From contig NZ_BBYF01000025.1 of assembly GCF_001894745.1 (NCBI RefSeq), forward strand, positions 1 through 64,000: a DNA stretch of 64,000 nt. Reading direction: 5' to 3'. This document shows positions 18,388-28,921 of the stretch, piece after piece. The notes under the pieces are model-generated. The model ran no database searches. It saw only the letters and a list, made by a program, of their open reading frames with translations, and was not told the DNA's origin. The first letter of the stretch is position 1; each line of letters opens with the position of its first letter. This stretch comes from Paenibacillus sp. NAIST15-1. Its GTDB lineage: Bacteria > Bacillota > Bacilli > Paenibacillales > Paenibacillaceae. A program made the position numbers and the translations under genes.

Positions 18388-18786
18388 TTACCAAACGTAG
18401 CAGATTACCTCGCCGCCGGATTTGGACTGGCGAGCTTCTTTGTCAGTCATGACGCCCTTGGACGTCGAGATGATTGCGATACCGAGACCGCCGAGTACGC
18501 GAGGAACCTCATTAGCCTTCGTGTACACGCGCAGTCCTGGTTTACTGATGCGCTTCAAGCCTGTGATAACACGCTCGTTGTTTGCACCGTACTTCAGGAA
18601 CACGCGAATGATCCCTTGTTTGTTGTCATCGATATATTCAGCGTCACGGATAAAGCCTTCACGCTTCAAGATTTCTGCGATTTGCTTCTTCATAGTAGAA
18701 GCAGGCATTTCCACCGTTTCATGACGCACTGTATTAGCATTGCGAATGCGTGTAAGCATATCTGCAATCGGATCGGACATAACCAT
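18388..18786 (-). CDS. rpsH: 30S ribosomal protein S8
   Basis: A 132-aa primary 16S-rRNA-binding protein. [18 protein letters not shown] and the C-terminal [19 protein letters not shown] are signatures. GGAGG lies about nine bases before the first ATG. In E. coli S8 represses the spc operon; no such control can be shown here. Confidence 0.98.
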   Translation of the reverse strand: MVMSDPIADMLTRIRNANTVRHETVEMPASTMKKQIAEILKREGFIRDAEYIDDNKQGIIRVFLKYGANNERVITGLKRISKPGLRVYTKANEVPRVLGGLGIAIISTSKGVMTDKEARQSKSGGEVICYVW

Positions 18787-18818
18787 TAGTGTAAACCTCC
18801 TTCCCGCAACAGGGTTGA

Positions 18819-19004
18819 TTACCAGCTTGCTTTTTTAACGCCAGGAATCTGGCCTTTATATGCCAATTCGCGGAAACAAATCCGGCAAATTTTGAACTTA
18901 CGTAATACGGAATGCGGACGTCCGCAGCGCTCACAGCGCGTATATGCCCGTACTTCAAACTTCGGTTTGCGTTGTTGCTTGATTTTCATCGAAGTTTTTG
19001 CCAC
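18819..19004 (-). CDS. rpsN: 30S ribosomal protein S14, type Z (zinc)
   Basis: A 61-aa short form with two CxxC pairs (CERCGRP and CRICF) that bind zinc. [15 protein letters not shown] at the start is standard. It starts at GTG (19002-19004) after AGGAGGTGT; the frame continues four codons further upstream. Bacilli often carry a second zinc-free copy elsewhere for zinc starvation; none is in this window. Confidence 0.97.
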   Translation of the reverse strand: MAKTSMKIKQQRKPKFEVRAYTRCERCGRPHSVLRKFKICRICFRELAYKGQIPGVKKASW

Positions 19005-19094
19005 GTGAGTTGACACCTCCTAGAGATTTGTGTCGATGGATTCAGAACTGATTGCTCAGTCCGTATCTCAAACGTAACCGACCTTTAAAACGAA

Positions 19095-19637
19095 TTACTT
19101 CGTGAAAGGCATGCCGAGTTGCGTCAACAATTCGCGGGATTCTTCGTCCGTCTTCGCTGTTGTAACGATGACGATATCCATACCACGAACCTTGTCAATT
19201 TTATCATACTCGATTTCAGGGAAGATAATTTGCTCCTTCAAACCGAGTGTGTAGTTGCCGCGGCCGTCAAACGCTTTATTCGAGATACCGCGGAAGTCGC
19301 GGACACGAGGAAGCGTGACATTGAACAATTTGTCCAAGAAGTGATACATGCGCTCACCACGCAATGTGACTTTCACACCAATCGGCATTCCCTCACGAAG
19401 TTTAAAGCCTGCGATAGACTTCTTCGCGCGAGTGATTACTGGCTTTTGACCAGCGATTAGTTGCAATTCAGCTACTGCAGAATCCAAAACTTTGGAGTTT
19501 TGAACAGCCTCACCCATACCAATGTTGATGACGACTTTCTCCACTTTTGGTGCTTGCATTACTGATGTATAGTTGAACTTCTGCACTAGCGCAGGAGTAA
19601 TTTCGTTCAAATAACGTTCTTTCAAACGAGCTGCCAT
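19095..19637 (-). CDS. rplE: 50S ribosomal protein L5
   Basis: A 180-aa protein that binds 5S rRNA and contacts P-site t[34 protein letters not shown] and [15 protein letters not shown] are signatures. GGAGG precedes the ATG. Standard spc operon position between rplX and rpsN. Confidence 0.98.
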   Translation of the reverse strand: MAARLKERYLNEITPALVQKFNYTSVMQAPKVEKVVINIGMGEAVQNSKVLDSAVAELQLIAGQKPVITRAKKSIAGFKLREGMPIGVKVTLRGERMYHFLDKLFNVTLPRVRDFRGISNKAFDGRGNYTLGLKEQIIFPEIEYDKIDKVRGMDIVIVTTAKTDEESRELLTQLGMPFTK

Positions 19638-19664
19638 GTAGAATGGACCTCCTTTCCGAAGCGA

Positions 19665-20015
19665 TTAGTCGATAATTTCGCCGGAGCGTTTAGCTACGCG
19701 CACTTTTTTACCGTTTTCCACTTTGTAACCGATGCGCGTTACTTTACCCGACTTTGGATCCACGTGCATAACGTTAGATGCATGAATTGCTGCTTCTTGC
19801 TCAACGATACCGCCTTGTGGGTTCTTAGCGTTAGGCTTCTGATGCTTCTTCACCATGTTTACGCCTTCCACAATAACGCGGTTTTCACGAGGGAATGCTG
19901 CAATAACACGGCCTTTTTTGCCTTTATCTTTACCCGTGATCACGATGACAGTGTCATCTTTTTTCACGTGCAATTTGTTGTTATGCGACTCGAGAATTTT
20001 TTTCAATCGTGGCAT
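19665..20015 (-). CDS. rplX: 50S ribosomal protein L24
   Basis: A 116-aa assembly initiator with an N-terminal KOW motif, [18 protein letters not shown], and [16 protein letters not shown]. It binds the 5' domain of 23S rRNA at the tunnel exit. AGGAGG precedes the ATG. Confidence 0.98.
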   Translation of the reverse strand: MPRLKKILESHNNKLHVKKDDTVIVITGKDKGKKGRVIAAFPRENRVIVEGVNMVKKHQKPNAKNPQGGIVEQEAAIHASNVMHVDPKSGKVTRIGYKVENGKKVRVAKRSGEIID

Positions 20016-20054
20016 GTGTCACACCTCCTGAGTCTTGCCTGGCGGGCAAGCTGA

Positions 20055-20423
20055 TTAGATAACTTCCGGTGCCAGGGAAACGATTTTCATGAAGTCTTTT
20101 TCGCGAAGTTCGCGAGCGACAGGTCCGAAAATACGAGTCCCACGTGGGCCCTTATCTTCTTTCACGATAACCGCTGCGTTTTCGTCAAATGCGATGTAAG
20201 AACCGTCTTTACGGCGTACAGAACGCTTCGTACGAACGATAACCGCTTTGACTACGTCACCCTTTTTGACAACGCCGCCTGGTGTTGCTTGTTTGACAGA
20301 GCATACGATCAAGTCACCGATGTGAGCTGATTTACGGCCAGTACCGCCCAACACGCGAATACACATCAGTTCTTTCGCACCAGAGTTGTCTGCTACATTT
20401 AAACGTGAAAATGCTTGAATCAT
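20055..20423 (-). CDS. rplN: 50S ribosomal protein L14
   Basis: A 122-aa intersubunit-face protein (bridge B8). [18 protein letters not shown], the [17 protein letters not shown] region and [22 protein letters not shown] are diagnostic. AAAGGAGG precedes the ATG. First gene of the spc segment, after rpsQ. Confidence 0.98.
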   Translation of the reverse strand: MIQAFSRLNVADNSGAKELMCIRVLGGTGRKSAHIGDLIVCSVKQATPGGVVKKGDVVKAVIVRTKRSVRRKDGSYIAFDENAAVIVKEDKGPRGTRIFGPVARELREKDFMKIVSLAPEVI

Positions 20424-20458
20424 TCGAATGTCCTCCTTTCGGTGAAACTATCCGTTCA

Positions 20459-20725
20459 TTAAACGATAACTGCTTTCTCAACGATTTCAACGAGTCTCCA
20501 GCGCTTGTCTTTCGACAACGGACGCGTCTCCATGATTTTTACAGTATCGCCAATTTTGGCTTCGTTATTTTCGTCATGCGCTTTGAACTTCTTCGTGTAT
20601 TTGATGCGTTTGTGATACAAATCATGCTTTTTGTATGTCTCAACCGCTACTACGATTGTTTTGTCCATTTTATCGCTGACAACTTTACCAATTTGCACTT
20701 TACGAGCGTTACGTACTTCACTCAT
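20459..20725 (-). CDS. rpsQ: 30S ribosomal protein S17
   Basis: An 88-aa OB-fold 16S-rRNA-binding protein: [37 protein letters not shown] and [16 protein letters not shown] are signatures. GGAAGGAGG precedes the ATG. Last gene of the S10 segment. Confidence 0.98.
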   Translation of the reverse strand: MSEVRNARKVQIGKVVSDKMDKTIVVAVETYKKHDLYHKRIKYTKKFKAHDENNEAKIGDTVKIMETRPLSKDKRWRLVEIVEKAVIV

Positions 20726-20788
20726 TAGTGTTCTGCCTCCTTCCTGGATACAGGATGTCTATTTTTCCGAAACTGACATCTTGGTGTA

Positions 20789-20989
20789 TTAGCTAGTAAT
20801 ACCAAGTTCTCTTTCACGCAGAATCGTATGTGCACGAGCAATCGCTTTACGCACGTCACGAATGCGAGTTGGGTTGTCAAGCTGTCCGGTAGCCAATTGG
20901 AAACGGAGGTTGAAAAGTTCTTCCTTGAATCCGGCAATCTTTTGTTCGATTTCGGCAGTGGTCAAGTTGCGGAATTCACTAGCTTTCAT
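20789..20989 (-). CDS. rpmC: 50S ribosomal protein L29
   Basis: A 66-aa helical hairpin protein at the tunnel exit next to L23: [15 protein letters not shown] and [18 protein letters not shown] chose the ATG at 20987-20989, which has GGTGG upstream and gives the family length; the frame continues eight codons earlier. It overlaps the end of rplP by 11 bases. Confidence 0.97.
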   Translation of the reverse strand: MKASEFRNLTTAEIEQKIAGFKEELFNLRFQLATGQLDNPTRIRDVRKAIARAHTILRERELGITS

Positions 20990-21413
20990 TTGCTTCACCA
21001 CCCATTTCTTCACGTTTCACAAACTTAGTCTTAATAGGCAGTTTGTGAGCAGCAAGGCGCATAGCTTCGCGAGCTACCTCTTCAGGTACACCGGAAAGTT
21101 CGAACATTACTTTACCAGGCTTAACTACAGCAACCCACTTCTCAACGTTACCTTTACCGCTACCCATACGAACCTCAAGCGGCTTAGCCGTTACTGGTTT
21201 ATCTGGGAAAATTTTAATCCATACTTTACCGCCACGTTTGATGTAACGAGTCATCGCAATACGAGCAGCCTCGATTTGACGGTTAGTAATCCATGTAGGC
21301 TCCAATGCTTGCAACCCGTATTCACCGAAGTGAACTGTCGTGCCACCTTTAGCTTGACCCTTCATGCGTCCTTTTTGCTGCTTCCGGTGTTTTACACGTT
21401 TAGGTACCAACAT
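20979..21413 (-). CDS. rplP: 50S ribosomal protein L16
   Basis: A 144-aa protein that binds A-site tRNA and completes the peptidyl-transferase region. [34 protein letters not shown] and [17 protein letters not shown] are signatures. AAGGAGG precedes the ATG. It overlaps rpmC. Confidence 0.98.
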   Translation of the reverse strand: MLVPKRVKHRKQQKGRMKGQAKGGTTVHFGEYGLQALEPTWITNRQIEAARIAMTRYIKRGGKVWIKIFPDKPVTAKPLEVRMGSGKGNVEKWVAVVKPGKVMFELSGVPEEVAREAMRLAAHKLPIKTKFVKREEMGGEANES

Positions 21414-21415
21414 GA

Positions 21416-22081
21416 TTAGTTGCCTCCTTCCTCAACAGCCTTTTTCTTAGCCGTAGGAAGTACCTCTCCACGATAGATCCATACTTTTACGCCAATACGG
21501 CCGTAAGTTGTATGAGCTTCAGCTGTGCCGTAGTCGATGTCGGCGCGAAGCGTATGAAGTGGCACTGTCCCTTCGCTGTAACCTTCTGTACGAGCGATTT
21601 CAGCACCGCCCAGACGACCGCTAACTGCAGTCTTGATTCCTTTCGCACCAGAACGCATGGAACGTTGAATTGATTGTTTCAAAGCGCGGCGGAAAGAAAC
21701 ACGGCGTTCCAGTTGTTGTGCAATGCTCTCTGCAACGAGAGTTGCGTCCAAATCTGGAGTTTTGATTTCCGAGATGTTGATGTGTACTTTTTTGCCGTTA
21801 GCAATTTTCGTTACTTCACGACGAAGTGCTTCAACTTCGGAACCGCCCTTACCGATTACCATACCCGGTTTCGCAGTGTGGATTGTAACGTTCACGCGGT
21901 TAGCTGCACGTTCAATCTCAATGCGGGATACGGCGGATTCTTTCAATTTATTCTTAAGGAATTCACGAATCTTAACGTCTTCGATGAGCAATGTACCGAA
22001 ATCTTTTTCGGCATACCACTTGGATTCCCAATCGCGGATAACGCCCACTCGAAGTCCGACTGGATTTACCTTTTGACCCAC
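21416..22081 (-). CDS. rpsC: 30S ribosomal protein S3
   Basis: A 221-aa head protein at the mRNA entry channel with a type II KH domain. [18 protein letters not shown] opens it, and [15 protein letters not shown] carries the KH GKGG loop. The start codon is GTG (22079-22081), eight bases after GGAGG. Confidence 0.98.
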   Translation of the reverse strand: MGQKVNPVGLRVGVIRDWESKWYAEKDFGTLLIEDVKIREFLKNKLKESAVSRIEIERAANRVNVTIHTAKPGMVIGKGGSEVEALRREVTKIANGKKVHINISEIKTPDLDATLVAESIAQQLERRVSFRRALKQSIQRSMRSGAKGIKTAVSGRLGGAEIARTEGYSEGTVPLHTLRADIDYGTAEAHTTYGRIGVKVWIYRGEVLPTAKKKAVEEGGN

Positions 22082-22094
22082 ACGTTGTCCCTCC

Positions 22095-22427
22095 TTATTT
22101 TTCAGATACTACAAGCGTGATGTGGCTTGTTCTTTTGTTAATGCGGCTCGCACGTCCCATAGCGCGTGGACGGAAACGTTTCATCGTTGGTCCTTGGTTT
22201 ACGAAGACTTCCGAAATAACGAGACTATTAACGTCCATTTGATGGTTGTGTTCTGCATTGGCAATTGCAGAGTTCAACAATTTTTCAACCACTGGCGAAG
22301 CTGACTTCGGCGTGTGGCGCAAAATTGCGATTGCTTCGCCCACTTGTTTGCCGCGGATCAAGTCAATAACCAGCTTAACCTTGCGTGGGGCGATGCGAAT
22401 GTTATTCGCATGTGCTTTTGCTTGCAT
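22095..22427 (-). CDS. rplV: 50S ribosomal protein L22
   Basis: A 110-aa protein whose beta hairpin lines the peptide tunnel. [19 protein letters not shown], and the hairpin [18 protein letters not shown] with no visible macrolide-resistance insertion or deletion. GGGGAGG precedes the ATG. Confidence 0.98.
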   Translation of the reverse strand: MQAKAHANNIRIAPRKVKLVIDLIRGKQVGEAIAILRHTPKSASPVVEKLLNSAIANAEHNHQMDVNSLVISEVFVNQGPTMKRFRPRAMGRASRINKRTSHITLVVSEK

Positions 22428-22460
22428 GGAAGTACCTCCCCTCGAATGCTATATCAATAA

Positions 22461-22739
22461 TTAGCGTTTGCCTGTTTTTCTGTCATCGTCATGACCTTTG
22501 TACGTACGTGTTGGTGCGAATTCGCCAAGCTTATGCCCAACCATATCTTCCGTTACGTATACTGGTACATGTTTACGTCCGTCATATACCCCGAACGTAT
22601 GACCGATAAATTGAGGGAAAATTGTAGAACGACGGGACCAAGTCTTGATAACAACTTTCTTGCTTGTATCGTTCAATCCTTCAACTTTCTTCATCAGGTG
22701 ACCATCAACGAATGGTCCTTTTTTCAAACTGCGACCCAT
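22461..22739 (-). CDS. rpsS: 30S ribosomal protein S19
   Basis: A 92-aa head protein in bridge B1a: [19 protein letters not shown] and [19 protein letters not shown] are signatures. GGGAGG precedes the ATG. Confidence 0.98.
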   Translation of the reverse strand: MGRSLKKGPFVDGHLMKKVEGLNDTSKKVVIKTWSRRSTIFPQFIGHTFGVYDGRKHVPVYVTEDMVGHKLGEFAPTRTYKGHDDDRKTGKR

Positions 22740-22809
22740 ATATGAATCCTCCCTTCGACAGAACTGATTCGTTTGTGATTACGCTGCTGCGCAATCAAAT
22801 GGAAACATA

Positions 22810-23640
22810 TTATTTCGTGCGACGACGAACGATATATTTATCGGAATGTTTACCTTTTTTACGCGTTTTGTAACCAAGTGTCGGTTTGCCCCATGGAGAC
22901 ATAGGAGACTTACGACCGATTGGAGCTTTACCTTCACCACCACCGTGAGGGTGATCAACCGGGTTCATTACCACACCACGAACGACTGGACGTTTGCCCA
23001 ACCAGCGGTTACGGCCTGCTTTACCGATTTTGATAAGCTCATGGTCACCGTTACCTACGGAACCGATTGTAGCACGGCACACTTTCAACAATTTACGAAC
23101 TTCGCCAGAAGACAAACGTACTGTTACGTACTTCTCTTCTTTACCAAGCAATTGAGCTTCCGTACCAGCGGCGCGAACCAACTGACCACCCTTACCTGGT
23201 TGCAATTCGATGTTGTGGATAACTGTACCTACTGGAATGTTTTCCATTGGCAATGCGTTACCGATCTTGATGTCTGCGCCGGTACCGGACTCGATAACGT
23301 CGCCTACTTTCAATCCTTTAGGAGCGATGATATAACGCTTTTCACCATCAGCATAGTTGATCAACGCAATGTTGGAAGTACGGTTTGGATCGTACTCGAT
23401 TGTAGCAACGCGGCCTGGAATGCCATCCTTGTTACGTTTGAAATCGATGATACGGTATTTACGTTTGTGTCCACCACCGTGGTGACGAACCGTAATTTTA
23501 CCTTGGTTGTTGCGGCCAGCAGTTTTGCTCAAAGGCGCAAGCAACGATTTCTCCGGTACATTCGTTGTAATTTCTTCGAACGTGGACACGCTCATATTAC
23601 GACGAGCCGGGGATGTCGGTTTGTACTTTTTGATAGGCAC
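22810..23640 (-). CDS. rplB: 50S ribosomal protein L2
   Basis: A 276-aa protein essential for subunit association and peptidyl transfer. [19 protein letters not shown] opens it, and [19 protein letters not shown] holds the conserved His of the active-site region. The start codon is GTG (23638-23640), preceded by GGAGG. Confidence 0.98.
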   Translation of the reverse strand: MPIKKYKPTSPARRNMSVSTFEEITTNVPEKSLLAPLSKTAGRNNQGKITVRHHGGGHKRKYRIIDFKRNKDGIPGRVATIEYDPNRTSNIALINYADGEKRYIIAPKGLKVGDVIESGTGADIKIGNALPMENIPVGTVIHNIELQPGKGGQLVRAAGTEAQLLGKEEKYVTVRLSSGEVRKLLKVCRATIGSVGNGDHELIKIGKAGRNRWLGKRPVVRGVVMNPVDHPHGGGEGKAPIGRKSPMSPWGKPTLGYKTRKKGKHSDKYIVRRRTK

Positions 23641-23671
23641 TTGTTTTCCCTCCTTACTTCAGAAGTCTATA

Positions 23672-23962
23672 TTAAACCGTCTCGAAGAACTCGAGTGGCT
23701 TGCTGTCTTTTGCCAAAGTGACGAACGCTTTCTTCCATTCGGAAGTGTAGCCGGAGTGACGGCCATAGCGTTTTGGCTTAGCAGGCATACGAAGCGTGTT
23801 CACGTTCGCTACCTTCACTTTGAAGATTTGCTCTACAGCCAATTTGATTTCAGTCTTGTTAGCACGCATATCAACTTCGAATACGTATTTCAAGTCATTC
23901 ATCATGTCTGCTGTACGCTCAGTAATAACCGGACGCTTAATGATATCGCGAGGGTCTTTCAT
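23672..23962 (-). CDS. rplW: 50S ribosomal protein L23
   Basis: A 96-aa tunnel-exit protein that docks trigger factor and [34 protein letters not shown] and [19 protein letters not shown] are signatures. The ATG overlaps the rplD stop (TAATG), so the two are translationally coupled. Confidence 0.98.
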   Translation of the reverse strand: MKDPRDIIKRPVITERTADMMNDLKYVFEVDMRANKTEIKLAVEQIFKVKVANVNTLRMPAKPKRYGRHSGYTSEWKKAFVTLAKDSKPLEFFETV

Positions 23963-24585
23963 TATGCGAACACCTCCTCTACCTTCTGAACCGCATCCTT
24001 CGTGATGATGAGCTTCTCATGGCGAAGAACATCATATACGTTAACACCATCAGCTGCAACAAGCTTCACAGAAGGAATGTTGCGAGCGGAAAGTGCCACG
24101 TTGTCGTTGTACTCAGGAAGCACGACAAGCGCTTTGCGATCCACTTTTAGGTTGTTCAATACTGCCGCGAATTCCTTCGTTTTCGGCGTGTTCAAAGCAA
24201 GGCTATCGATTACGATAATTTGCTCTGCCAACACTTTCGAAGACAATGCGGATTTAATCGCCAAACGACGAACTTTCTTAGGAAGCTTGTAAGCATAGCT
24301 ACGTGGTGTCGGTCCAAATACTGTACCGCCGCCAACCCATTGTGGCGAACGAATGGAACCTTGACGCGCACGACCTGTGCCTTTTTGTTTCCATGGTTTA
24401 CGACCGCCGCCGCGAACTTCGGAACGGCCTTTAACTTTATGAGTACCTTGACGCATAGATGCAAGCTGCATCACAACTGCATCATGAAGTACGTTTTTGT
24501 TTGGTTCAATGCCGAATACGCTGTCGGACAATTCGATCTCGCCAACTTGCGCACCGCTCATGTTGTAAACTGCTACTTTAGGCAT
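23962..24585 (-). CDS. rplD: 50S ribosomal protein L4
   Basis: A 207-aa protein with a globular domain and a loop reaching the tunnel constriction; [19 protein letters not shown] is that loop and shows no resistance-type deletion. In gamma-proteobacteria L4 represses the S10 operon; in Bacilli that control is not established. GGAGGAG precedes the ATG. Confidence 0.98.
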   Translation of the reverse strand: MPKVAVYNMSGAQVGEIELSDSVFGIEPNKNVLHDAVVMQLASMRQGTHKVKGRSEVRGGGRKPWKQKGTGRARQGSIRSPQWVGGGTVFGPTPRSYAYKLPKKVRRLAIKSALSSKVLAEQIIVIDSLALNTPKTKEFAAVLNNLKVDRKALVVLPEYNDNVALSARNIPSVKLVAADGVNVYDVLRHEKLIITKDAVQKVEEVFA

Positions 24586-24610
24586 AATGTGCTCCTCCTT
24601 TCCTCACCAA

Positions 24611-25234
24611 TTACTTTTTAATTGCAGATTTAACGTTAACGAAGCTGTTTTTAGGGCCTGGAATAGAACCTTTAACGAGGATAACATTGCGTTCTGCATC
24701 CACTTTAACAACTTCAAGATTTTGAATTGTTACTGTGTCAGTACCCATGTGACCTGGAAGGCGTTTGCCCTTCGGTACGCGGTTCGCTTGAATGGAACCC
24801 ATGGAACCTGGTCCACGATGGTAACGGGAACCGTGAGACATAGGACCCGTGCTTTGTCCCCAACGCTTAATTACGCCGGCAAAGCCTTTACCTTTCGAGA
24901 TACCTGTAACGTCAACGAATTCTCCCTCAGCGAACAAATCAGCCTTCAATTCTTGGCCAACTTCATATTGAGAAAGATCCACACCACGAAGTTCCTTAAC
25001 GTAGCGCTTAGGTGTTGCGTTAGCTTTTTTCGCGTGACCGATTTCTGGTTTCGTAGCACGCTTTTCTTTCTTATCAGCGTAGCCGATTTGAATAGCTTCG
25101 TAGCCATCGTTCTCAACGTCTTTCTTTTGAAGAACGACGCAAGGGCCAGCTTCGATAACAGTTACCGGCAGTACATTACCTTCAGCGGTAAATACTTGAG
25201 TCATGCCGAGCTTTTTACCTAAGATACCTTTCAT
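24611..25234 (-). CDS. rplC: 50S ribosomal protein L3
   Basis: A 207-aa early-assembly protein with a finger to the peptidyl-transferase centre. [15 protein letters not shown] opens it, and [15 protein letters not shown] and [13 protein letters not shown] follow. AGAGGTG precedes the ATG. 87 bases downstream of rpsJ. Confidence 0.98.
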   Translation of the reverse strand: MKGILGKKLGMTQVFTAEGNVLPVTVIEAGPCVVLQKKDVENDGYEAIQIGYADKKEKRATKPEIGHAKKANATPKRYVKELRGVDLSQYEVGQELKADLFAEGEFVDVTGISKGKGFAGVIKRWGQSTGPMSHGSRYHRGPGSMGSIQANRVPKGKRLPGHMGTDTVTIQNLEVVKVDAERNVILVKGSIPGPKNSFVNVKSAIKK

Positions 25235-25321
25235 GTTGACACCTCTTTTCTTTCCTTAGTCCGTTCATAATGAAGTAGAAACGGCTTCGCTATCCACATG
25301 TGGATAACCGTTTCAACTGTC

Positions 25322-25767
<446 letters not shown>

Positions 25768-25796
25768 ATTATATATAAATGTCCCGACTATTGCAA
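25768..25796 (-). promoter_or_regulatory. sigma-A promoter of the S10 operon
   Basis: On the minus strand -35 TTGCAA (25791-25796), a 17-base spacer and a perfect -10 TATAAT (25768-25773). It lies between the inserted accessory genes and rpsJ, so the S10 cluster does not depend on read-through from tuf. Confidence 0.85.
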
Positions 25797-25952
25797 GTTT
25801 TTTTCGTAATCTTTTCAGACGTTTGCTTGCGGACAGCCAGGACACTACATAACTCGATTCTATTAGGCACTTGTTAGAGTCTATCACAGTTTATATATAT
25901 AATGAAAGTTGAAGGTTCTGGATGTTGTTCCAGCCTCCGTAAGCTGCCTGAA

Positions 25953-27200
25953 TTACTTCGCTCTCCATACTGTACCGTCGGAGAACTTAACCGATGTAAG
26001 TTTAGCATTCGCCTTGACCATATCGTTATAAAAATCCATTACCCATGTAAATTCAATAACATCTCCAGATCCATACTTCCCAAAATCTTTAGCTCGTCCT
26101 TTTACTTGGCTTTCCCCAGTGATGCTGTTCTTCACGATGCGACCTTTCCCATCATAACCGGTTATCGTCAATTCAAAAGAAACGACTTTTTTCTCAGTTA
26201 GATTTTTTAGGGATAAGTTGACTTCTGGACTTCCAAAACGATTGTAAGTAATTTTTTGTGTTACGAATTTAAGAGGACGATTTCCGTTATTTTTTAGTTC
26301 CTCTTTCAATTTCATGTAGTATTCTTTTTCCGCTGCTTCCATATAGGTCTTCACACTTTTCAATTGGAACAATACGTCTTCTGCCATTGTCTTGCTCTTA
26401 TAATAATCACTATCTTGCTTCAAGTATGGATTATCGATTCGATCTCCAGTCGATGTAATTACATATTCAACAGTTGAACCAATGTAAGTATCTACAAGCT
26501 TCTCTTTTGAATCTGGATCAATGAGTCCTTGAATATCTGCAAATTGCTTACCTGCAGTATCGATAACTTCACTTACGTCATACAAATTCCCTCTATACAT
26601 GAAGAAGTGTTTAATGCTTATTTCATTTATCTGTTTATCACTTCTATTATATGCCTTATCACCTGCAATCCAAATGCCGAGAGTATTTTCATATTCCATA
26701 TTGCCTAGTTTTAACTCAAGCGTTTTACTTTGTCCATTCCATAGTACTTCACCAAACAAAGCTAAGTCATTTAATCGAATAACAGCTGAATTATCAATTT
26801 GATATGTAGTAAGCTTGCGATTACCTAGCAAAACGTCTTTTTGCGTGAAATGAACGTTTGTGAGCTTGCTTGTTGGCTTCTTTATTTTATCAGCCGCCAT
26901 CCCTTTTACAGGTTTACTTGTATTTCGAAGAATTCGAATTGGTCCGGAATTCCCATTGGCTTGTATGTCGAACCCATATTGTGATAAATGACTAACTGGA
27001 ATCCACAGTGAATCGCGAAACGTATACCCTGTAATAGCTATTCCATTAATTGAACCTTTTAATTGTACCTCAGAAACTTTACCTACTATTGTACCTTCCT
27101 TCAAAAATTCTGATTTCGCTGAAGCGGTACCAGCCATAGACGTTAATAGCAACACACTCACTAGCGTTAAAACAATTGCGTGACTCATCCACTTTCTCAT
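25953..27200 (-). CDS. exported stalk-domain (copper amine oxidase N-like) protein
   Basis: A 415-aa protein with a signal peptide ending near SMAGTASA. Two copies of a copper-amine-oxidase N-terminal (stalk) type segment follow, about residues 35-90 (SLWIPVSHLSQYGFDIQ) and 125-165 (VIRLNDLALFGEVLW). The C-terminal third has a beta-rich NxTxK type domain (VNLSLKNLTEKKVVSFELT) like FxLYD or Ig-like modules. Such proteins are common and mostly uncharacterised on Paenibacillus surfaces. The catalytic amine oxidase is absent. The ATG at 27198-27200 has GGGGGAG upstream; the longer frame has no signal peptide. The gene looks more A+T-rich than its ribosomal neighbours and sits between tuf and rpsJ, so it may be acquired. 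The molecular role is unknown. Confidence 0.72.
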   Translation of the reverse strand: MRKWMSHAIVLTLVSVLLLTSMAGTASAKSEFLKEGTIVGKVSEVQLKGSINGIAITGYTFRDSLWIPVSHLSQYGFDIQANGNSGPIRILRNTSKPVKGMAADKIKKPTSKLTNVHFTQKDVLLGNRKLTTYQIDNSAVIRLNDLALFGEVLWNGQSKTLELKLGNMEYENTLGIWIAGDKAYNRSDKQINEISIKHFFMYRGNLYDVSEVIDTAGKQFADIQGLIDPDSKEKLVDTYIGSTVEYVITSTGDRIDNPYLKQDSDYYKSKTMAEDVLFQLKSVKTYMEAAEKEYYMKLKEELKNNGNRPLKFVTQKITYNRFGSPEVNLSLKNLTEKKVVSFELTITGYDGKGRIVKNSITGESQVKGRAKDFGKYGSGDVIEFTWVMDFYNDMVKANAKLTSVKFSDGTVWRAK

Positions 27201-27271
27201 TTGTCTCCCCCTGTTCATCATAACGAAGTAAATACGAAAGCAATCATAACATGATAAACTGCCATAACATA

Positions 27272-27298
27272 GAAAAAGACTAGTTATTAAACCAGTCT
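27272..27298 (-). terminator. terminator after the hemAT-like gene
   Basis: On the minus strand AGACTGGT-TTAATA-ACTAGTCT with one mismatch, then TTTTT. It separates the chemoreceptor gene from the stalk-domain gene. Confidence 0.8.
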
Positions 27299-27343
27299 CT
27301 TCCACTGTATGCTATATTTCTATCGAATAGGAAATCAATTAGA

Positions 27344-28678
27344 CTACAAATGCTTCGTCGTTCGATTGAGCTGCTCTGCTGATGCCGCAACTTCAGCTGT
27401 CGCCTCATGGATATGACTGATCATTTGCAGCAAATCGCTCATCTCGCCTTGGATATGCTCCATATTCGATGTACTGTGCTCAACATGATCAACAATTTGC
27501 TGGAACGCGTTTCCGGCAGCATCTGCTTGTCCCCGAACTGTTCCTACACTCGATTTCACCACTTCAATATTATATACAACTGCATTCGTTGCCAAATTCG
27601 AATTGCCGACGAGTTCTTCAATATGAGCTACGGTATCCTTTGTATGATCAGCCAGCTTGTTCACTTCTTTGGCTACTACAGCGAAACCTGCACCATGTTC
27701 ACCTGCACGCGCTGCTTCAATAGATGCATTAAGCGACAGCAGTTTCGTTTGACCTGCAATTTCCTTTACAGCACTAACAATTGTCCTGATCTGAGCAGAC
27801 GTGTCCTTCAACTGATCAACATGCCCCTTCATCAGCAAAGCGTTGTGGTCAATGTCCTGAATACGCTCGATATACGTACGCATCATTCGCTCCCCCTCAT
27901 CTGCCTCTAGTTGAGCATGCCGTACAGTAGAAGCTGTATGTTCAATGATATTTTTTACACTCTTGCCTCGTTCGACCAGTTGTTCAATTGTATGCTTTGT
28001 TTCCGTCGTTAACAGTTCAAGTTGATTACTAAGTTGTGCGATACTCCCCTTCAGTTCATTCTTGACCTGTTGATATTGTTCTTCTCGCTCTAATCGGTTT
28101 CGTTCTTCATATGCCTCAAGGACAAGCTGTTGCTCCAAGTTCAATATTTTATTCACAGCCAAAATCGCCTTCATTCGATCTTCTGCATTGCGGATCTCCG
28201 CTGCAATCAGATCAAGAAGCCGGTTCTGCATATTCTGAAAAGCTGCCATGTACCATTTCGTTTCGAGACCGATATGGCGATGAACGTCTGCAATACGAAT
28301 TCGTTTCCCTACAAATTCATCATTTATTTTTCCATCAAACATTTCTTCGATATGACGTTCAAGCGTTAACTGCAATCGTTCGATTGTACTATGTTTTGTT
28401 ATGAGTTGCTTTAAATGCTCTACACTCAAAATAACCGAATAAAATGCCTCCGTTAATGATTTCATATGCAGCAATAAATATGGCTTGAGCTGACGCAGTA
28501 AAGTTAGGTCTTCTGTTGTCATTCCGATCACTTCGATCTGTTTATGTATAGGATGAGTTGTGGATAAATGAATCATACCTTGCTCCATTAATTTAGCTTC
28601 TTCGGATATTGGTGCAATTCTATCCACAGTTTGTTCCTTATTCCACTTTCCTGCCCATCCTAATAGCTTTTTGCTCAT
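27344..28678 (-). CDS. hemAT: HemAT-type globin-coupled methyl-accepting chemotaxis protein
   Basis: A 444-aa soluble chemoreceptor. The N-terminal half is a globin-coupled sensor: Tyr80 in TEAFYSVIL and His133 in IADVHRHIGLE match, with a constant +10 offset, the haem-pocket Tyr70 and proximal His123 of B. subtilis HemAT. The C-terminal half is an MCP signalling coiled coil with the hairpin tip EIAGQTKLLSLNASIEAA and GFAVVAKEV. There are no membrane segments. HemAT binds oxygen through haem and steers aerotaxis via CheA/CheW. No che genes lie nearby. The ribosome-binding site is GGAAG. It is inserted between tuf and the S10 operon with its own promoter and terminator. Confidence 0.92.
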   Translation of the reverse strand: MSKKLLGWAGKWNKEQTVDRIAPISEEAKLMEQGMIHLSTTHPIHKQIEVIGMTTEDLTLLRQLKPYLLLHMKSLTEAFYSVILSVEHLKQLITKHSTIERLQLTLERHIEEMFDGKINDEFVGKRIRIADVHRHIGLETKWYMAAFQNMQNRLLDLIAAEIRNAEDRMKAILAVNKILNLEQQLVLEAYEERNRLEREEQYQQVKNELKGSIAQLSNQLELLTTETKHTIEQLVERGKSVKNIIEHTASTVRHAQLEADEGERMMRTYIERIQDIDHNALLMKGHVDQLKDTSAQIRTIVSAVKEIAGQTKLLSLNASIEAARAGEHGAGFAVVAKEVNKLADHTKDTVAHIEELVGNSNLATNAVVYNIEVVKSSVGTVRGQADAAGNAFQQIVDHVEHSTSNMEHIQGEMSDLLQMISHIHEATAEVAASAEQLNRTTKHL

Positions 28679-28771
28679 TTCAGTCGCTCTTCCTTCCTGC
28701 GCCTCACTTATCGGCCTAAATCCCTATATTACTAGATCTACATACCTATATGTAAGCTTATATTGTTACAT

Positions 28772-28801
28772 ATTATAGCGCTATAACAGAAATCATGTAC
28801 A
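28772..28801 (-). promoter_or_regulatory. candidate sigma-A promoter of hemAT
   Basis: On the minus strand -35 TGTACA (28796-28801), an 18-base spacer and a perfect -10 TATAAT (28772-28777). It sits after the tuf terminator and before hemAT. The weak -35 lowers certainty. A sigma-D motility promoter was looked for but not seen. Confidence 0.5.
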
Positions 28802-28859
28802 GTGATCTGGAAGGGACTTCTTGAAAGAATATTGAACAAAAGCTGTGTTTTTTTTAAAG

Positions 28860-28893
28860 CAAAAAGCCCCTTATCCGTAAGGATAAGGGGCTC
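28860..28893 (-). terminator. terminator after tuf, end of the str operon
   Basis: On the minus strand GAGCCCCTTATCC, a 4-base loop, GGATAAGGGGCT, then TTTTTGCTTT. Strong intrinsic terminator. Confidence 0.93.
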
Positions 28894-28921
28894 TTATTAC
28901 CGACTATTGTCGGTACTATCA

